From: Arthrobacter sp. RIT-PI-e
Lineage (GTDB): Bacteria; Actinomycetota; Actinomycetes; Actinomycetales; Micrococcaceae
Direction: 5' to 3'
DNA length: 64,000 bases
Assembly (NCBI RefSeq): GCF_001187915.1
Contig: NZ_LGIU01000042.1
Coordinates: 49,171-113,170, forward strand
Position 1 is the stretch's first letter, and each line of letters starts with the position of its first letter. The position numbers were made by a program, and so were the translations under genes. The notes below the pieces were generated by a model that had not been told where the DNA came from, searched no databases, and worked only from the letters and a program-made list of their open reading frames with translations. Shown here one piece after another: positions 30,998 to 40,959 of this stretch.

Positions 30998-32947
30998 CAC
31001 CGACCCTCCTCGGGTGTGCTCGTGGCGCGCTGGCCGGTGGGAGTGGGGTCCTGGCCGGGTGCGGAGGGCGTGACGGTACCGCCGTCCCCTCCCTGCGGCG
31101 TGGGTGCCGGGGACCGGCGTGCTCGGGACCGGCGTGCTCGGGGTCGGCGTGCCGGGGGCGGGCGTCGTCGGACCCGGGACGGCGGCGGACCCGTCGGCAC
31201 CGGACGGGGTGCGGGACGGCGTGGGTGACGGGCGGCCCTCCTCGGTGGCGGACGGCTCGGAGCTCGCCGAGGGGGACTTCGAGGAGCTCGGGCGCGCGGA
31301 GGACCCGCGCCCGCCGCTCTTCGTGGCCTCGTCGGCGTCCTCGCCGTCCTCGGCGCTGCCGGACCGTGACCGCTCGGAGTCCTTGCCCGATTTCTCGGCC
31401 GGGGTCCTGCCCGATCTCTCCGCCGTGTCCGGGGTGTCCTCCTCGGAGTCCTTGCCGCCGGGAGCCGCGTCCGCGGAGTCCTCACCTGCGGCGGAGCCGT
31501 CCGCGGGATCGTCACCAGCCGGGGTCTCCCCCGCAGCGGATGCGGCGTCGTCGTCGGACGCGTCCGTGCTCGAGGCCGGTGCGCCGGATCGGGTGTCGCC
31601 CTGCTCCGCGGCCTCCGCCTGCTGGTCGGTGCCTCCCGTGAAGATCGCCAGGGGCGAGGACGTCCCGGCAGCCGAGGCACCGGCCACCCCGATGAGGGCC
31701 ACGGCGCCCACCAGCAGCGCCACGCGCAGGCCCAGCCTCCGGTTGGTGGACATGGCCTCGGGGCCGTGGTGCGGGGCGGAGCTCGAGGGAGCGAAGCCAT
31801 GGGGCGTGACACCGTGCTGTGCGGTGACGGCGTCCGCTGTACCGGCCGGCTCCGCGTCCGCGAGCGGGGCGGGGTCCTCGGTGAGGGCGGCCGTGGCGAA
31901 CGCGGCGCCGAGGGCGATCGAGGCCTTGGGGTCGGCATCCACGGCCAGGGGCCGCTCGAACTCGTCGGAGAGCAGCTGGGCCACCAGCGGGATGCGGGAG
32001 GACCCACCGATCAACAGGATCGCCGAGAGCTCCTGCGGCTCCACCCCGGCAGCGGCCAGGGCGGAGGCGAGCACCTCGACGGTGTCCCGGAGGTCCTGCT
32101 CGATCATGGCCTCGAACTCGGAGCGCACCAGGCGCACCTGCTCGTGGGCGCCGGGCAGGTAGACGCCGATGGTGGTGTCGGCGTCGGTGGAGAGGGCCTC
32201 CTTGGCCTCCGCGCACTCCCTGCGGAGCCGGGCGAGCCCGGACAGGGCGTCGGGCTCGGAGGGGTCCAGCGCCGCGAAGACCTCGGGCAGGCTCTCCACC
32301 ACGTGGCCGAACACCGCCTGGTCGAAATCCGCGCCGCCCAGCCGCTCGAGCCCGGCCGGGTTCCCGAGCACGGCGAAGGACTCGGAATCGGCCTTCCGGA
32401 GCACGGTGGCGTCGAAGGTACCGCCCCCGAGGTCGTACACCGCGAGGGTGCTGCCCGCGGCCACGCGCTGCGAGGAGGCGTAGGAGAGGGCGGCGGCCTC
32501 GGGCTCCGTGATCAGCATGATCCCGGTGATGCCCACCCCTGCCACGGCGCGCCGCACGGATTCGAGTTTGTGGCCGCCCCACTCGGCGGGGTGGGTGAGG
32601 GTGATGGACGTGGGCGCGGCGCCCTCGCGCTCCTCGGCGAGATCCACCACGTGGCGCACCATGGTGGCGTAGAGGTCCTCGGCGAGGACGGAGAGCTCCC
32701 CCATGACCAGGGGCACGCTGTCGCCGATGCGCCGCTTGAACTCACGGGCCATCCGCTCGGGGTGGGCGAGGCCGCGCCGCTCGGCCGCCTCACCGACCAC
32801 GCTGACGCCGTCGGTGCCGAGGAAGACCACCGAGGGGATCGAGGGCGCCCGCAGTCCCAGGGTGAGCACCTGCGGTGCCTCCCCGTCGCGAACGATGGCC
32901 GCAGCCGTGTAACTCGTTCCTACATCGACACTGATGCCGTAGGACAT
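30997..32947 (-). CDS. Hsp70/DnaK-like membrane protein (3' end frameshifted into the LuxR gene)
   Basis: Residues 1-365 are an Hsp70 ATPase fold: GISVDVGTSYTAAAIVRDGE (phosphate 1), VYDLGGGTFDATVLRK (phosphate 2), AILLIGGSSRIPLVAQLLSD (adenosine). A hydrophobic helix (RVALLVGAVALIGVAGASAA) near 405-430 is followed by an acidic Ser/Thr/Pro tail, so the ATPase is cytosolic and the tail outside. There is no peptide-binding domain. At 31102-31104 the frame appears shifted by one missing C: the other frame continues PTPQGGDGGTVTPSAPGQDP and stops at 30997, overlapping the LuxR start as TGATG. As written, the reading frame instead continues into the LuxR gene to 28868 (1,359 codons in all). Confidence 0.8.
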
Positions 32948-33033
32948 ATTCCCCCCGAAAACCGCTTGCTGATGACCTATCGCTTTCAGCCAATCGGGTT
33001 GCGGTGGGGCTCACAAGAGTGGAGGGGGCGGAC

Positions 33034-33089
33034 CCACTACGTGATGTCTGGAGCCACTACTCAGGTGAGTGGAAAAAACTACGTACTAC
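33034..33089 (-). promoter_or_regulatory. ACTAC repeats upstream of the hsp70-like gene
   Basis: In the 170-bp gap before the hsp70-like gene, ACTAC occurs at 33036, 33056, 33078 and 33085 on the plus strand, the first two inside CCACTAC copies exactly 20 bp apart, on the same face of the helix. CCACT-N9-AGTGG (33054-33072) is an inverted repeat overlapping the second. This may be an operator for the regulator or an envelope-stress factor. Confidence 0.4.
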
Positions 33090-33117
33090 CTACTGATACC
33101 GGGAAATCGGTGCGCGG

Positions 33118-34938
33118 CTACTCGCCCAGGACGTCCGCGGCCTCCATCCACTGCACCTCGAGCTCCTCGATCTCCGCCTGCAGTTCCCGCAGCCGGGCAT
33201 CCAGCTCCGCGATGTGCGCGAAGTCGGCGTCCGCCCTGGCGCCGGCCTCGCTCATCTGCTGCTGCAGCTTGCCCTTCTGGGCGTCCACCTTGCTGATCTG
33301 CCGCTCGATCCGCGCCAGGTCCTTCCGCGCCTGCCGGAGCTCGGCCTCGGAGGACGTCCCCGCGGAACCACCGCTCACGGCGGGGGACGCAGCACTGCCG
33401 GTGGCCGTCAGCGGGCCGGCGGCGCTGCGCAGCTCCAGGTACTGGTCCACACCACCGGGCAGATCCCGCAGGTGCCCGTCGCCGAGCAGCGCCATCTGCG
33501 TGTCCGTGACCCGCTCCAGCAGGTAGCGGTCGTGGGACACCACCACGAGCGTGCCCGGCCAGCCGTCCAGCACGTCCTCGATCGCCGAGAGCGTGTCCGT
33601 GTCCAGGTCGTTGGTGGGCTCGTCCAGCATCAGCACGTTCGGCTCGCCCACCAGCAGGCGCAGCAGCTGCAGCCGGCGGCGCTCGCCACCGGAGAGCTCA
33701 CTCACGCGGGTCCACTGCTTCTCGTTGGTGAAGCCGAGCTGCTCCACGAGCTGGCTCGCGGAGACCTCCTTGCCGCCCACGGCGAACACGCGCTTCTCCG
33801 ACTCGATGACCTCGATCACTCGGCTGCTGCTGACGTCGTCGAGCTCGCGCACCTCCTGCGAGAGCACGGCCGTCTGCACGGTCTTGCCCCGCTTGAGCTT
33901 GCCGCCCGTGGGGGCGATCTCGCCGTTGAGGAGCTTCAGCAGGGTGGTCTTGCCGGAGCCGTTCACGCCGACCAGCCCGAGCCGCTGACCCGGTGCCAGG
34001 CGCAGCGTGATCCTGTCGAAGAGCTGCCGGTCCGCGCCCTCGCCGTCCGTGATGCCGAGGCTGACGTCCTCGAGGTCCAGGACGTCCTTGCCGAGGCGTG
34101 ACATGGCCATCTTGCTCAGCGCCAGCGAGTCCCGCGGCTCGGGAACGTCCGCGATGAGGTCGTTGGCCGCCTCGATGCGGAACTTCGGCTTGGCCGTGCG
34201 GGCGGGGGCGCCGCGGCGCAGCCAGGCGAGTTCCTTCTTCACCAGCTGCACGCGCTTGGACTCCACCACCGAGGCCATGCGGTCGCGCTCGGCGCGGGCC
34301 AGCACGTAGGCGGCGTACCCGCCGTCGAAGTCGTCGACGACGGCGTCGTGCACCTCCCAGGTGTGGTTGCAGATCTCGTCGAGGAACCAGCGGTCGTGGG
34401 TGACCACGAGGAGCCCGCCCTCGGTGGGGCGCCAGCGCTGCTTCAGGTGGCGCGCGAGCCAGGCCACGCCCTCCACGTCGAGGTGGTTGGTGGGCTCGTC
34501 GAGCATGATGACGTCGTCGTCGCCGATGAGGAGCTTCGCGAGCGCCACGCGGCGCTTCTGCCCACCCGAGAGGGAGGAGACCTTCGCGTGCCAGTCCACC
34601 TCGGAGACCAGCCCGCCCATCACGTCGCGGATCTTCGGGTTGGACGCCCACTCGTGGTCCGCCTGGTCCCCCACGATCGCCGTGCCCACCTCGAGCTCGC
34701 CGTCGAGCACGTCCGACTGGTCCAGGTAGCCCACCGAGACGTCGCGCCGCTTGGTGACGCGCCCCGAGTCGGGGGTGCTGCGCTGGGCCAGCAGGCGCAT
34801 GAGGGTGGACTTGCCGTCACCGTTGCGCCCCACCATGCCGATGCGGTCGCCGTCCTCGAGGCCGAGGGACACGTTGTCCAGGATGGTGCGGGTGACGTAG
34901 GCGACGCTGAGGCTTTCGGCGCCGAGGAGGTGTGCCAA
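33118..34938 (-). CDS. ABC-F family ATPase
   Basis: 606 aa, two ABC domains without membrane segments. N-terminal half: Walker A GRNGDGKST, ABC signature LSGGQKRRVALAKLL, Walker B VIMLDEPTNHLD. Second half: Walker A GVNGSGKTT, signature LSGGERRRLQLLRLL, Walker B VLMLDEPTNDLD. A linker of about 80 residues with Arg/Lys-rich helices (KKELAWLRRGAPARTAKPKF) joins the domains, and a C-terminal coiled coil follows. ABC-F proteins bind the ribosomal E site; the type is close to Uup/EttA-like housekeeping members and drug-resistance variants cannot be excluded. Start TTG 34938 gives the usual MAHLLGAES. Confidence 0.92.
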   Translation of the reverse strand: MAHLLGAESLSVAYVTRTILDNVSLGLEDGDRIGMVGRNGDGKSTLMRLLAQRSTPDSGRVTKRRDVSVGYLDQSDVLDGELEVGTAIVGDQADHEWASNPKIRDVMGGLVSEVDWHAKVSSLSGGQKRRVALAKLLIGDDDVIMLDEPTNHLDVEGVAWLARHLKQRWRPTEGGLLVVTHDRWFLDEICNHTWEVHDAVVDDFDGGYAAYVLARAERDRMASVVESKRVQLVKKELAWLRRGAPARTAKPKFRIEAANDLIADVPEPRDSLALSKMAMSRLGKDVLDLEDVSLGITDGEGADRQLFDRITLRLAPGQRLGLVGVNGSGKTTLLKLLNGEIAPTGGKLKRGKTVQTAVLSQEVRELDDVSSSRVIEVIESEKRVFAVGGKEVSASQLVEQLGFTNEKQWTRVSELSGGERRRLQLLRLLVGEPNVLMLDEPTNDLDTDTLSAIEDVLDGWPGTLVVVSHDRYLLERVTDTQMALLGDGHLRDLPGGVDQYLELRSAAGPLTATGSAASPAVSGGSAGTSSEAELRQARKDLARIERQISKVDAQKGKLQQQMSEAGARADADFAHIAELDARLRELQAEIEELEVQWMEAADVLGE

Positions 34939-34989
34939 GGAGAAACTGCTTTCGGTCGGAACGGGAGGTTCGCGGGAGGAGCGGGTCGG

Positions 34990-35961
34990 TCAGGCCGCGC
35001 GGTCGGTGACGATCCGTGCACCATGCGCGGGTCCGGACACCGAGAGCGCCTGCCGGCCGCGGGCGGCGAGGTGGGCTTCCACCTCGGCCGCGTGGCCGGA
35101 ACTCTTGGTGAGGAGGGCCACGGTGGGGCCCGAACCGGACACGATGCCCGCGAGCGCACCGGCGTCGCTCCCCTCCTCGAGGATATCGCCCAGGCCGGGC
35201 GCGAGGTCCAGGGCGGGCTGCTGGAGATCGTTGTGCAGCAGGGGTGCGAGCCCCAGCGCGTCACCGGCGCGCATCGCCCCGAGGATCGCCGGGTCGATCC
35301 CGGGCTGCGGGTCCGGCTCCACGCCGTCGCGCAGGCGGAGCTCGTCCAGCCTCCGGTACACCTCGGGGGTGGAGAGCCCGTAGTCGGAGGTCACGAGCAC
35401 CCAGTGGAGGGGGGTCTTGGAGATGGCGGGCGTGAGCTGCTCGCCCACCCCGAGGCCGACGGCGGTGCCCCCGAGCAGCGCGAACGGCACGTCCGCGCCG
35501 AGGTCCACGGCGATCTTCGCGAGCTCGTCGCGGGAGAAGCCGCTGCCCCACAGGGCGTCGCACGCGAGCAGGGCCGCCGCGGCGTCCGCGGACCCCCCGC
35601 CCATGCCGCCGGCGATCGGTACGCGCTTGGTGATGTCCAGGTGCACCCCGGTGCTCCCCGGACTGACCTCCGCCAGCAGCGCGGCAGCCCGGACGGCGAG
35701 GTTGGTGCTGTCCAGGGGGATGGACCCGGCGGGCAGGTTCAGGGTGCCCTGGCCGTTCACGGTGACCGTGATCTCCTCCCCCGGGGTCCGGGTGACGGTG
35801 ACCTCCTCGTAGAGGGACACCGCGAGGAACACGCTGGCGATGCCGTGGTACCCGTCCTCGCGGGGCGGGCCCACCCGGAGCGAGACGTTGATCTTCCCGG
35901 GGGCGCGTACGCGCGCGGAGCGGGCGCCGGAGCGCATGTCGACTGTTCTGCCCGGGACCAT
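34990..35961 (-). CDS. ispE: 4-diphosphocytidyl-2-C-methyl-D-erythritol kinase
   Basis: 323 aa, GHMP kinase. ATP-phosphorylates CDP-ME in the MEP (non-mevalonate) isoprenoid pathway in the cytosol. APGKINVSLRVGPPREDGYH is the substrate-binding start of IspE, and IAGGMGGGSADAAAALLA is the phosphate-binding GHMP motif 2, with a C-terminal SGSGPTVALL motif 3. ATG 35961 is preferred to an upstream TTG at 35970. It follows rsmA by 10 bp, the usual actinobacterial rsmA-ispE operon, and the ABC-F gene is downstream after a 51-bp gap. Confidence 0.95.
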   Translation of the reverse strand: MVPGRTVDMRSGARSARVRAPGKINVSLRVGPPREDGYHGIASVFLAVSLYEEVTVTRTPGEEITVTVNGQGTLNLPAGSIPLDSTNLAVRAAALLAEVSPGSTGVHLDITKRVPIAGGMGGGSADAAAALLACDALWGSGFSRDELAKIAVDLGADVPFALLGGTAVGLGVGEQLTPAISKTPLHWVLVTSDYGLSTPEVYRRLDELRLRDGVEPDPQPGIDPAILGAMRAGDALGLAPLLHNDLQQPALDLAPGLGDILEEGSDAGALAGIVSGSGPTVALLTKSSGHAAEVEAHLAARGRQALSVSGPAHGARIVTDRAA

Positions 35962-35971
35962 GGTTCCCAAC

Positions 35972-36865
35972 CTAGTTCACGGCGCCGACGTCCGCCGCTT
36001 CCCGCCGGGCCTCCGCGATCCGGGCGAACGCCGTGATGTCGAGGACCTCGCCGCGCGCCGAGGGATCCACCCCCGCCGCCCGGAGCGCCTGCTCCGCGAG
36101 CACCGGTGTGCCAGCCCAGCCGGCGAGCGCGGCCCGCAGGGTCTTCCGCCGCTGGGCGAAGGCGGCGTCGACCACGGCGAACACCTCCTGCCGCGTGGCG
36201 GTGGTGACCGGTGGTTCCCGCCGCGTGAAGCGCACCAGCCCCGAGGCGATCTTCGGCGCCGGCCAGAACACGTTCATGCCCACCATTCCGGCCTTGCCCA
36301 TGCTGGAGTACCAGGCCGCCTTCACGGACGGCACGCCGTAGGTCCTCGATCCGGGAGGGGCCGCGAGGCGGTCCGCCACCTCGTCCTGCACCATCACCAG
36401 CCCGCGCTGCAGGGAGGGGAAGCGCTCCAGGAGGTTCAGCACCACGGGTACGGCCACGTTGTACGGGAGGTTGGCCACCAGGGCGGTGGGGGCGTGCGGC
36501 AGTTCGGTGACGCGCAGGGCGTCCTCGAGGACGACGTCGAGCGCTGCTGCGCGCTCCGGGCGCCACCTCGCCACGGTGTCGGGGAGCCTCGCGGCCAGCA
36601 CGGGATCGATCTCCACGGCCACCACGCGCTCGGCGGCGTCGAGCAGGCCGAGGGTGAGGGAGCCGAGGCCCGGGCCCACCTCCAGCACGGTCTCGTGCTC
36701 CCCGAGCTGGGCGGCGCCCACGATCCGGCGGATGGTGTTGCCGTCGATCACGAAGTTCTGGCCGAGGGTCTTGGTGGGGCGGATGTCCAGCTCCGCCGCG
36801 AGCCGCCGGATGTCGGCGGCTCCCAGGAGGGGTGCGGGCCGGTCTGCGGCGGGGGGCTGAGTCAC
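35972..36865 (-). CDS. rsmA: 16S rRNA (A1518/A1519) dimethyltransferase RsmA/KsgA
   Basis: 297 aa. Dimethylates two adjacent adenines near the 3' end of 16S rRNA during late ribosome assembly. [20 protein letters not shown] is the KsgA N-terminal signature; [16 protein letters not shown] is the SAM motif I and [20 protein letters not shown] the catalytic N-L-P-Y motif. [20 protein letters not shown] is near the family consensus PxPxVDSxVVR but reads [12 protein letters not shown] 36865 start. It leads the rsmA-ispE operon; the 331-bp region upstream has no gene. Confidence 0.95.
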   Translation of the reverse strand: MTQPPAADRPAPLLGAADIRRLAAELDIRPTKTLGQNFVIDGNTIRRIVGAAQLGEHETVLEVGPGLGSLTLGLLDAAERVVAVEIDPVLAARLPDTVARWRPERAAALDVVLEDALRVTELPHAPTALVANLPYNVAVPVVLNLLERFPSLQRGLVMVQDEVADRLAAPPGSRTYGVPSVKAAWYSSMGKAGMVGMNVFWPAPKIASGLVRFTRREPPVTTATRQEVFAVVDAAFAQRRKTLRAALAGWAGTPVLAEQALRAAGVDPSARGEVLDITAFARIAEARREAADVGAVN

Positions 36866-37196
36866 CCTGCCATGATATCCGTCCGCGACCGGGAACCGGC
36901 CCGGCCCCGGGGCCGACGGCGGGGACCGGGGACCCTGGTCTCAGAAGGGTCCCCGACGCCGCCGGCCCACTGGGGTTGCATCCCTGCTGGGGAGGGAGCC
37001 GCCGGACGTACCGCCTGCTTCCGGTCTCAAGAGAAGGGCGGTACTGGAGGCGCGGTGGCAGCGGCACGATGGCGGGCCTGCCGCGCTCTCCTGGGCCCAA
37101 CACTACGAAGGACGAGCGGCCCGGGCACGAGTGCGCTCCACCCGAGTTCCTCCCGGGACTACTCGGATGCCGCACCCGCCCTACGTGGCCGGTTCT
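36866..37196. other. Gene-free stretch between tatD and rsmA (331 bp)
   Basis: No open frame here looks coding. In many actinobacteria an rpf gene sits at this place; none is seen. A strong hairpin GGGGACCCT-N9-AGGGTCCCC (36928-36954) lies shortly before the rsmA start, likely a terminator of tatD or an attenuator of rsmA. I looked for the c-di-AMP (ydaO) riboswitch common before rpf genes and did not find a convincing match. Confidence 0.5.
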
Positions 37197-38159
37197 TCAG
37201 TCCCAGCTGCCGTAGACGGCCTCGGTGTTGGCGGTGAGCCGGGCGCAGAGGGCGTCCAGCCCCGTGTCGAGGACGTCCGCCATGCTGCGCACGGTGTACG
37301 GGACGAGGTACGAGGCGTTGGGCCGCCCGCGGTGCGGTTCCGGTGTCAGGAACGGGGCGTCCGTCTCCGTCAGCACCAGGGCGGGATCCGCCACCAGCAA
37401 TGCCTCCCGCAGCCCCGCGGCGTTCTTGAAGGTCACGGTGCCCGCGAAGGACATGTACCAGCCGTTCTCGTTGCAGATCCGCGCCAGCTCCGCGTCACCC
37501 GAGAAGCAGTGCAGCACCACGCGCTCCGGGGGGCCGTCCGCCAGCAGGGTGGCCACGACGTCGTCGTGCGCCTCGCGGTCGTGGATCTGCAGCGCCTTGC
37601 CGAGGCGCTTGGCGATGTCGATGTGGCTGCGGAAGGACCTCAGCTGCTCCCCCCGGCCGCCCTCCCCGGTGCGGAAGTAGTCCAGACCGGTCTCCCCGAG
37701 CGCACGGATGCGGGGGCCCGCGGCGAGCTGCTCGATCTCCGCGAGGGCGTCGTCGAGCCCTCCCGCCTCCGCCAGCAGGGGCGCGTCGTTGGGGTGCAGC
37801 GCCACCGCACCGAGCAGGCGGGAATCCTGCTCCACCGCCTCCGCGGTGAAGCGGGAGGAGGCGAGGTCCGTGCCCACCTGCACGGCCCCGCGCACACCGG
37901 CGGCCTCCGCGGCGTCCAGTGCCTGGTGGACCGTCACGCCCACCGGACCCTCACGGAAGTCGAAGTGCGTGTGGTTGTCGATCACCGGGACGGGCAGGGG
38001 CTCGGGGAACGGCGGGTAGCCGCCCTTGCGGCTGCGCGGGGCCGGCTGCGCGTCGTCGTCGGTGAGGGCGGTGGAACCCGTGGGGTCCGGGGCGCGGTAG
38101 GCGGGCGGGGTCTCGCCGGGCGCGTAGGGGTGGGCGGAGGAGGCTGCACTGGTGCACAT
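37197..38159 (-). CDS. tatD: TatD-family metal-dependent hydrolase
   Basis: 320 aa. IDNHTHFDFREGPVG gives the HxH metal motif; further ligands include the ALGETGLDYFRTG Glu, QIHDREAHDDVVA His, VVLHCFSGDAELA His and LTETDAPFLTPEPHRG Asp. TatD proteins are 3'-5' DNA exonucleases or DNases. The N-terminal ~55 residues are a Pro/Ala-rich extension that may be dispensable, and a downstream start cannot be ruled out. Same strand as rsmA and ispE, but a 331-bp gap separates them. Confidence 0.93.
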   Translation of the reverse strand: MCTSAASSAHPYAPGETPPAYRAPDPTGSTALTDDDAQPAPRSRKGGYPPFPEPLPVPVIDNHTHFDFREGPVGVTVHQALDAAEAAGVRGAVQVGTDLASSRFTAEAVEQDSRLLGAVALHPNDAPLLAEAGGLDDALAEIEQLAAGPRIRALGETGLDYFRTGEGGRGEQLRSFRSHIDIAKRLGKALQIHDREAHDDVVATLLADGPPERVVLHCFSGDAELARICNENGWYMSFAGTVTFKNAAGLREALLVADPALVLTETDAPFLTPEPHRGRPNASYLVPYTVRSMADVLDTGLDALCARLTANTEAVYGSWD

Positions 38160-38370
38160 GCCCCCACCCTAGTTGCGGCGCCACCGCCACCTCGTTGCTC
38201 CACGGAACTTATCCCCCGGCACGCCAGTTGACCTAGTACTCTGTTCAATCAGTCAGCCCGGTTCCTTGTGCCCGCGCGCCGGGGGAACCGCGGCGGTTTC
38301 CTGTGGGGGTGTGCCTGCGGTCGTCGAGACCGCGCGGTCCTCCCCTGCAGCCCTCGCACGGAAGGTTCCC

Positions 38371-39393
<1,023 letters not shown>

Positions 39394-39457
39394 GCCCGCA
39401 GGGCCTTCCGGCACCCGACGTTCCCTGCTCCCCCTCCTTCTACGTGGCGGACATCTG

Positions 39458-40959
39458 ATGGCTCTTCTCGACCGGTTACCCTCGCGCCTGCTCACCGTGC
39501 GCGGCTGGGGTTTCGTCCTCACCGCCGTGGCCGCGCTCCTGGCCGCGCAGGTGCTCGGCCGGCGGGACCTGCTCTACGTGGGGGTGCTGCTGCTGGTGCT
39601 GCCGCTGGCCTCGGTCCTGGTGCTCCGGATCGTCAAGCCCCGCTTCTCCGTGGGCCGGCGCTTCTCCCCGCAGTCCATGGAGACCGGCTCCACCACCACC
39701 GTGACGCTCTCCCTCACGGCGTCCGTGGCCGGAGGCGCGAGCCTCGCCATGGAGGAGCAGCTGCCCCCGCGCTTCGGCCAGGCGCCGCAGTTCTCCTACC
39801 CGTCGCGGAACCCCACCCCCGACGGCGTGTCCCTGTACGAGTACCGGCTGCGCTCCGGCTCGCGCGGGATGTACGAGATCGGCCCGGCCACCGCCGAGTT
39901 CACCGCCCCCTTCGGGCTCGGCAAGTCCCGCCACGTGCTCGGCGGTACGGACGCCCTCGTGGTCACGCCGGCGCCCCTGGAGCTGCTGGCCTCTCCGCTC
40001 TCGGGATCCCGTGGCAGCGACGGCACGGCCGCGACGCACCGGCAGGCGAACCCGAGCGACGACGACGTCATGACGCGCGAGTACCGGCACGGCGACTCCA
40101 TGCGCCGGGTGCACTGGGCGGCCACCGCCCGCCACAGCGAACTGATGGTGCGGCAGGAGGAATCGGTGACCACCCCGCAGGCCACCCTCCTCATGGACCA
40201 GCGGCACGCCAGCTTCAGCACCGGGTTCTCCGCCGCGTTCGGCCCGGACGGCGCGAGCACCGACGGGCTGCTCAGCTCCCCCACCTTCGAATGGGCCGTG
40301 ACCGCGGTGATGTCCGTCAGCGCGCACCTGCTCGAGCGCAACTACGCGGTGCGGTTCCTCGACCAGCAGGGCGCTCCCGCACTGCTGCACTCGGCCTCCG
40401 CGCCGTTCCCCGCGGAGGAGGAGCACCACGGGCCGGGCGCCGTCGTCGGGATCGCCGAAGGGCTCGCGGCCCTGGAACTCGCCGCGGACACCGGACGCCG
40501 TTCCGCGGACGAGGACCGCTCCGGCAGCACCGTGGTGCGGGCCGGGGAGGCCGCCCGCAGCGCTGCACGCCGTATCCGCCGCGCACCGGCGGACACCCCG
40601 CAGAGCGCACCCCATGCCGCCTACGGCGACGACCTCCTGGACAAGCTGGCGGCCGGCCGCAGCCGCGGGCCCCTGATCGCGCTGCTCGGCGTCCTCTCCG
40701 TCGACGAGGCACGGGCGCTGGCCCCGGCCGCCGGCTACGGGTCCGCCGCCTACGCCGTGCTCGCCACCGAGCGCCCCGCGGACTCCCGGCGTCAGCTCGA
40801 GATCCTGCGCGACGCCGGCTGGCACGCCACGGCGGCTTCCCCCCGGGCCGACTTCCCCGCCGTCTGGGCCGGGCTGGAGCAGGCGGGGACGGACAACCCC
40901 CCCGCCGCCGCATCCCGGACCGCGCCGCCCGGGCCACCCCCTCCGGAGGATCGGCATGA
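39458..40959 (+). CDS. DUF58 domain protein (probable frameshift at a C run)
   Basis: Two N-terminal hydrophobic segments (about 17-50) precede a long cytoplasmic part with the DUF58 core (TREYRHGDSMRRVHWAATAR at about 205-225, the R-x-Y-x-x-G-D-x-x-R-x-I-x-W consensus). The family partners MoxR and vWA proteins. As written, the frame passes through 40897-40903 (seven C) and stays open to 41974, overlapping the next gene by 1 kb. One more C would restore RRRIPDRAARATPSGGSA and a stop at 40959 overlapping the next ATG (ATGA). That version, about 500 aa, is the likely true product. ATG 39458. Confidence 0.85.

Noticed and set aside
36866..37196. ydaO c-di-AMP riboswitch or rpf gene
   Set aside because: No match to the consensus or to an Rpf domain could be seen.
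36832..37215. 127-codon plus-strand frame before tatD
   Set aside because: No protein-like features, overlaps rsmA start and tatD end.
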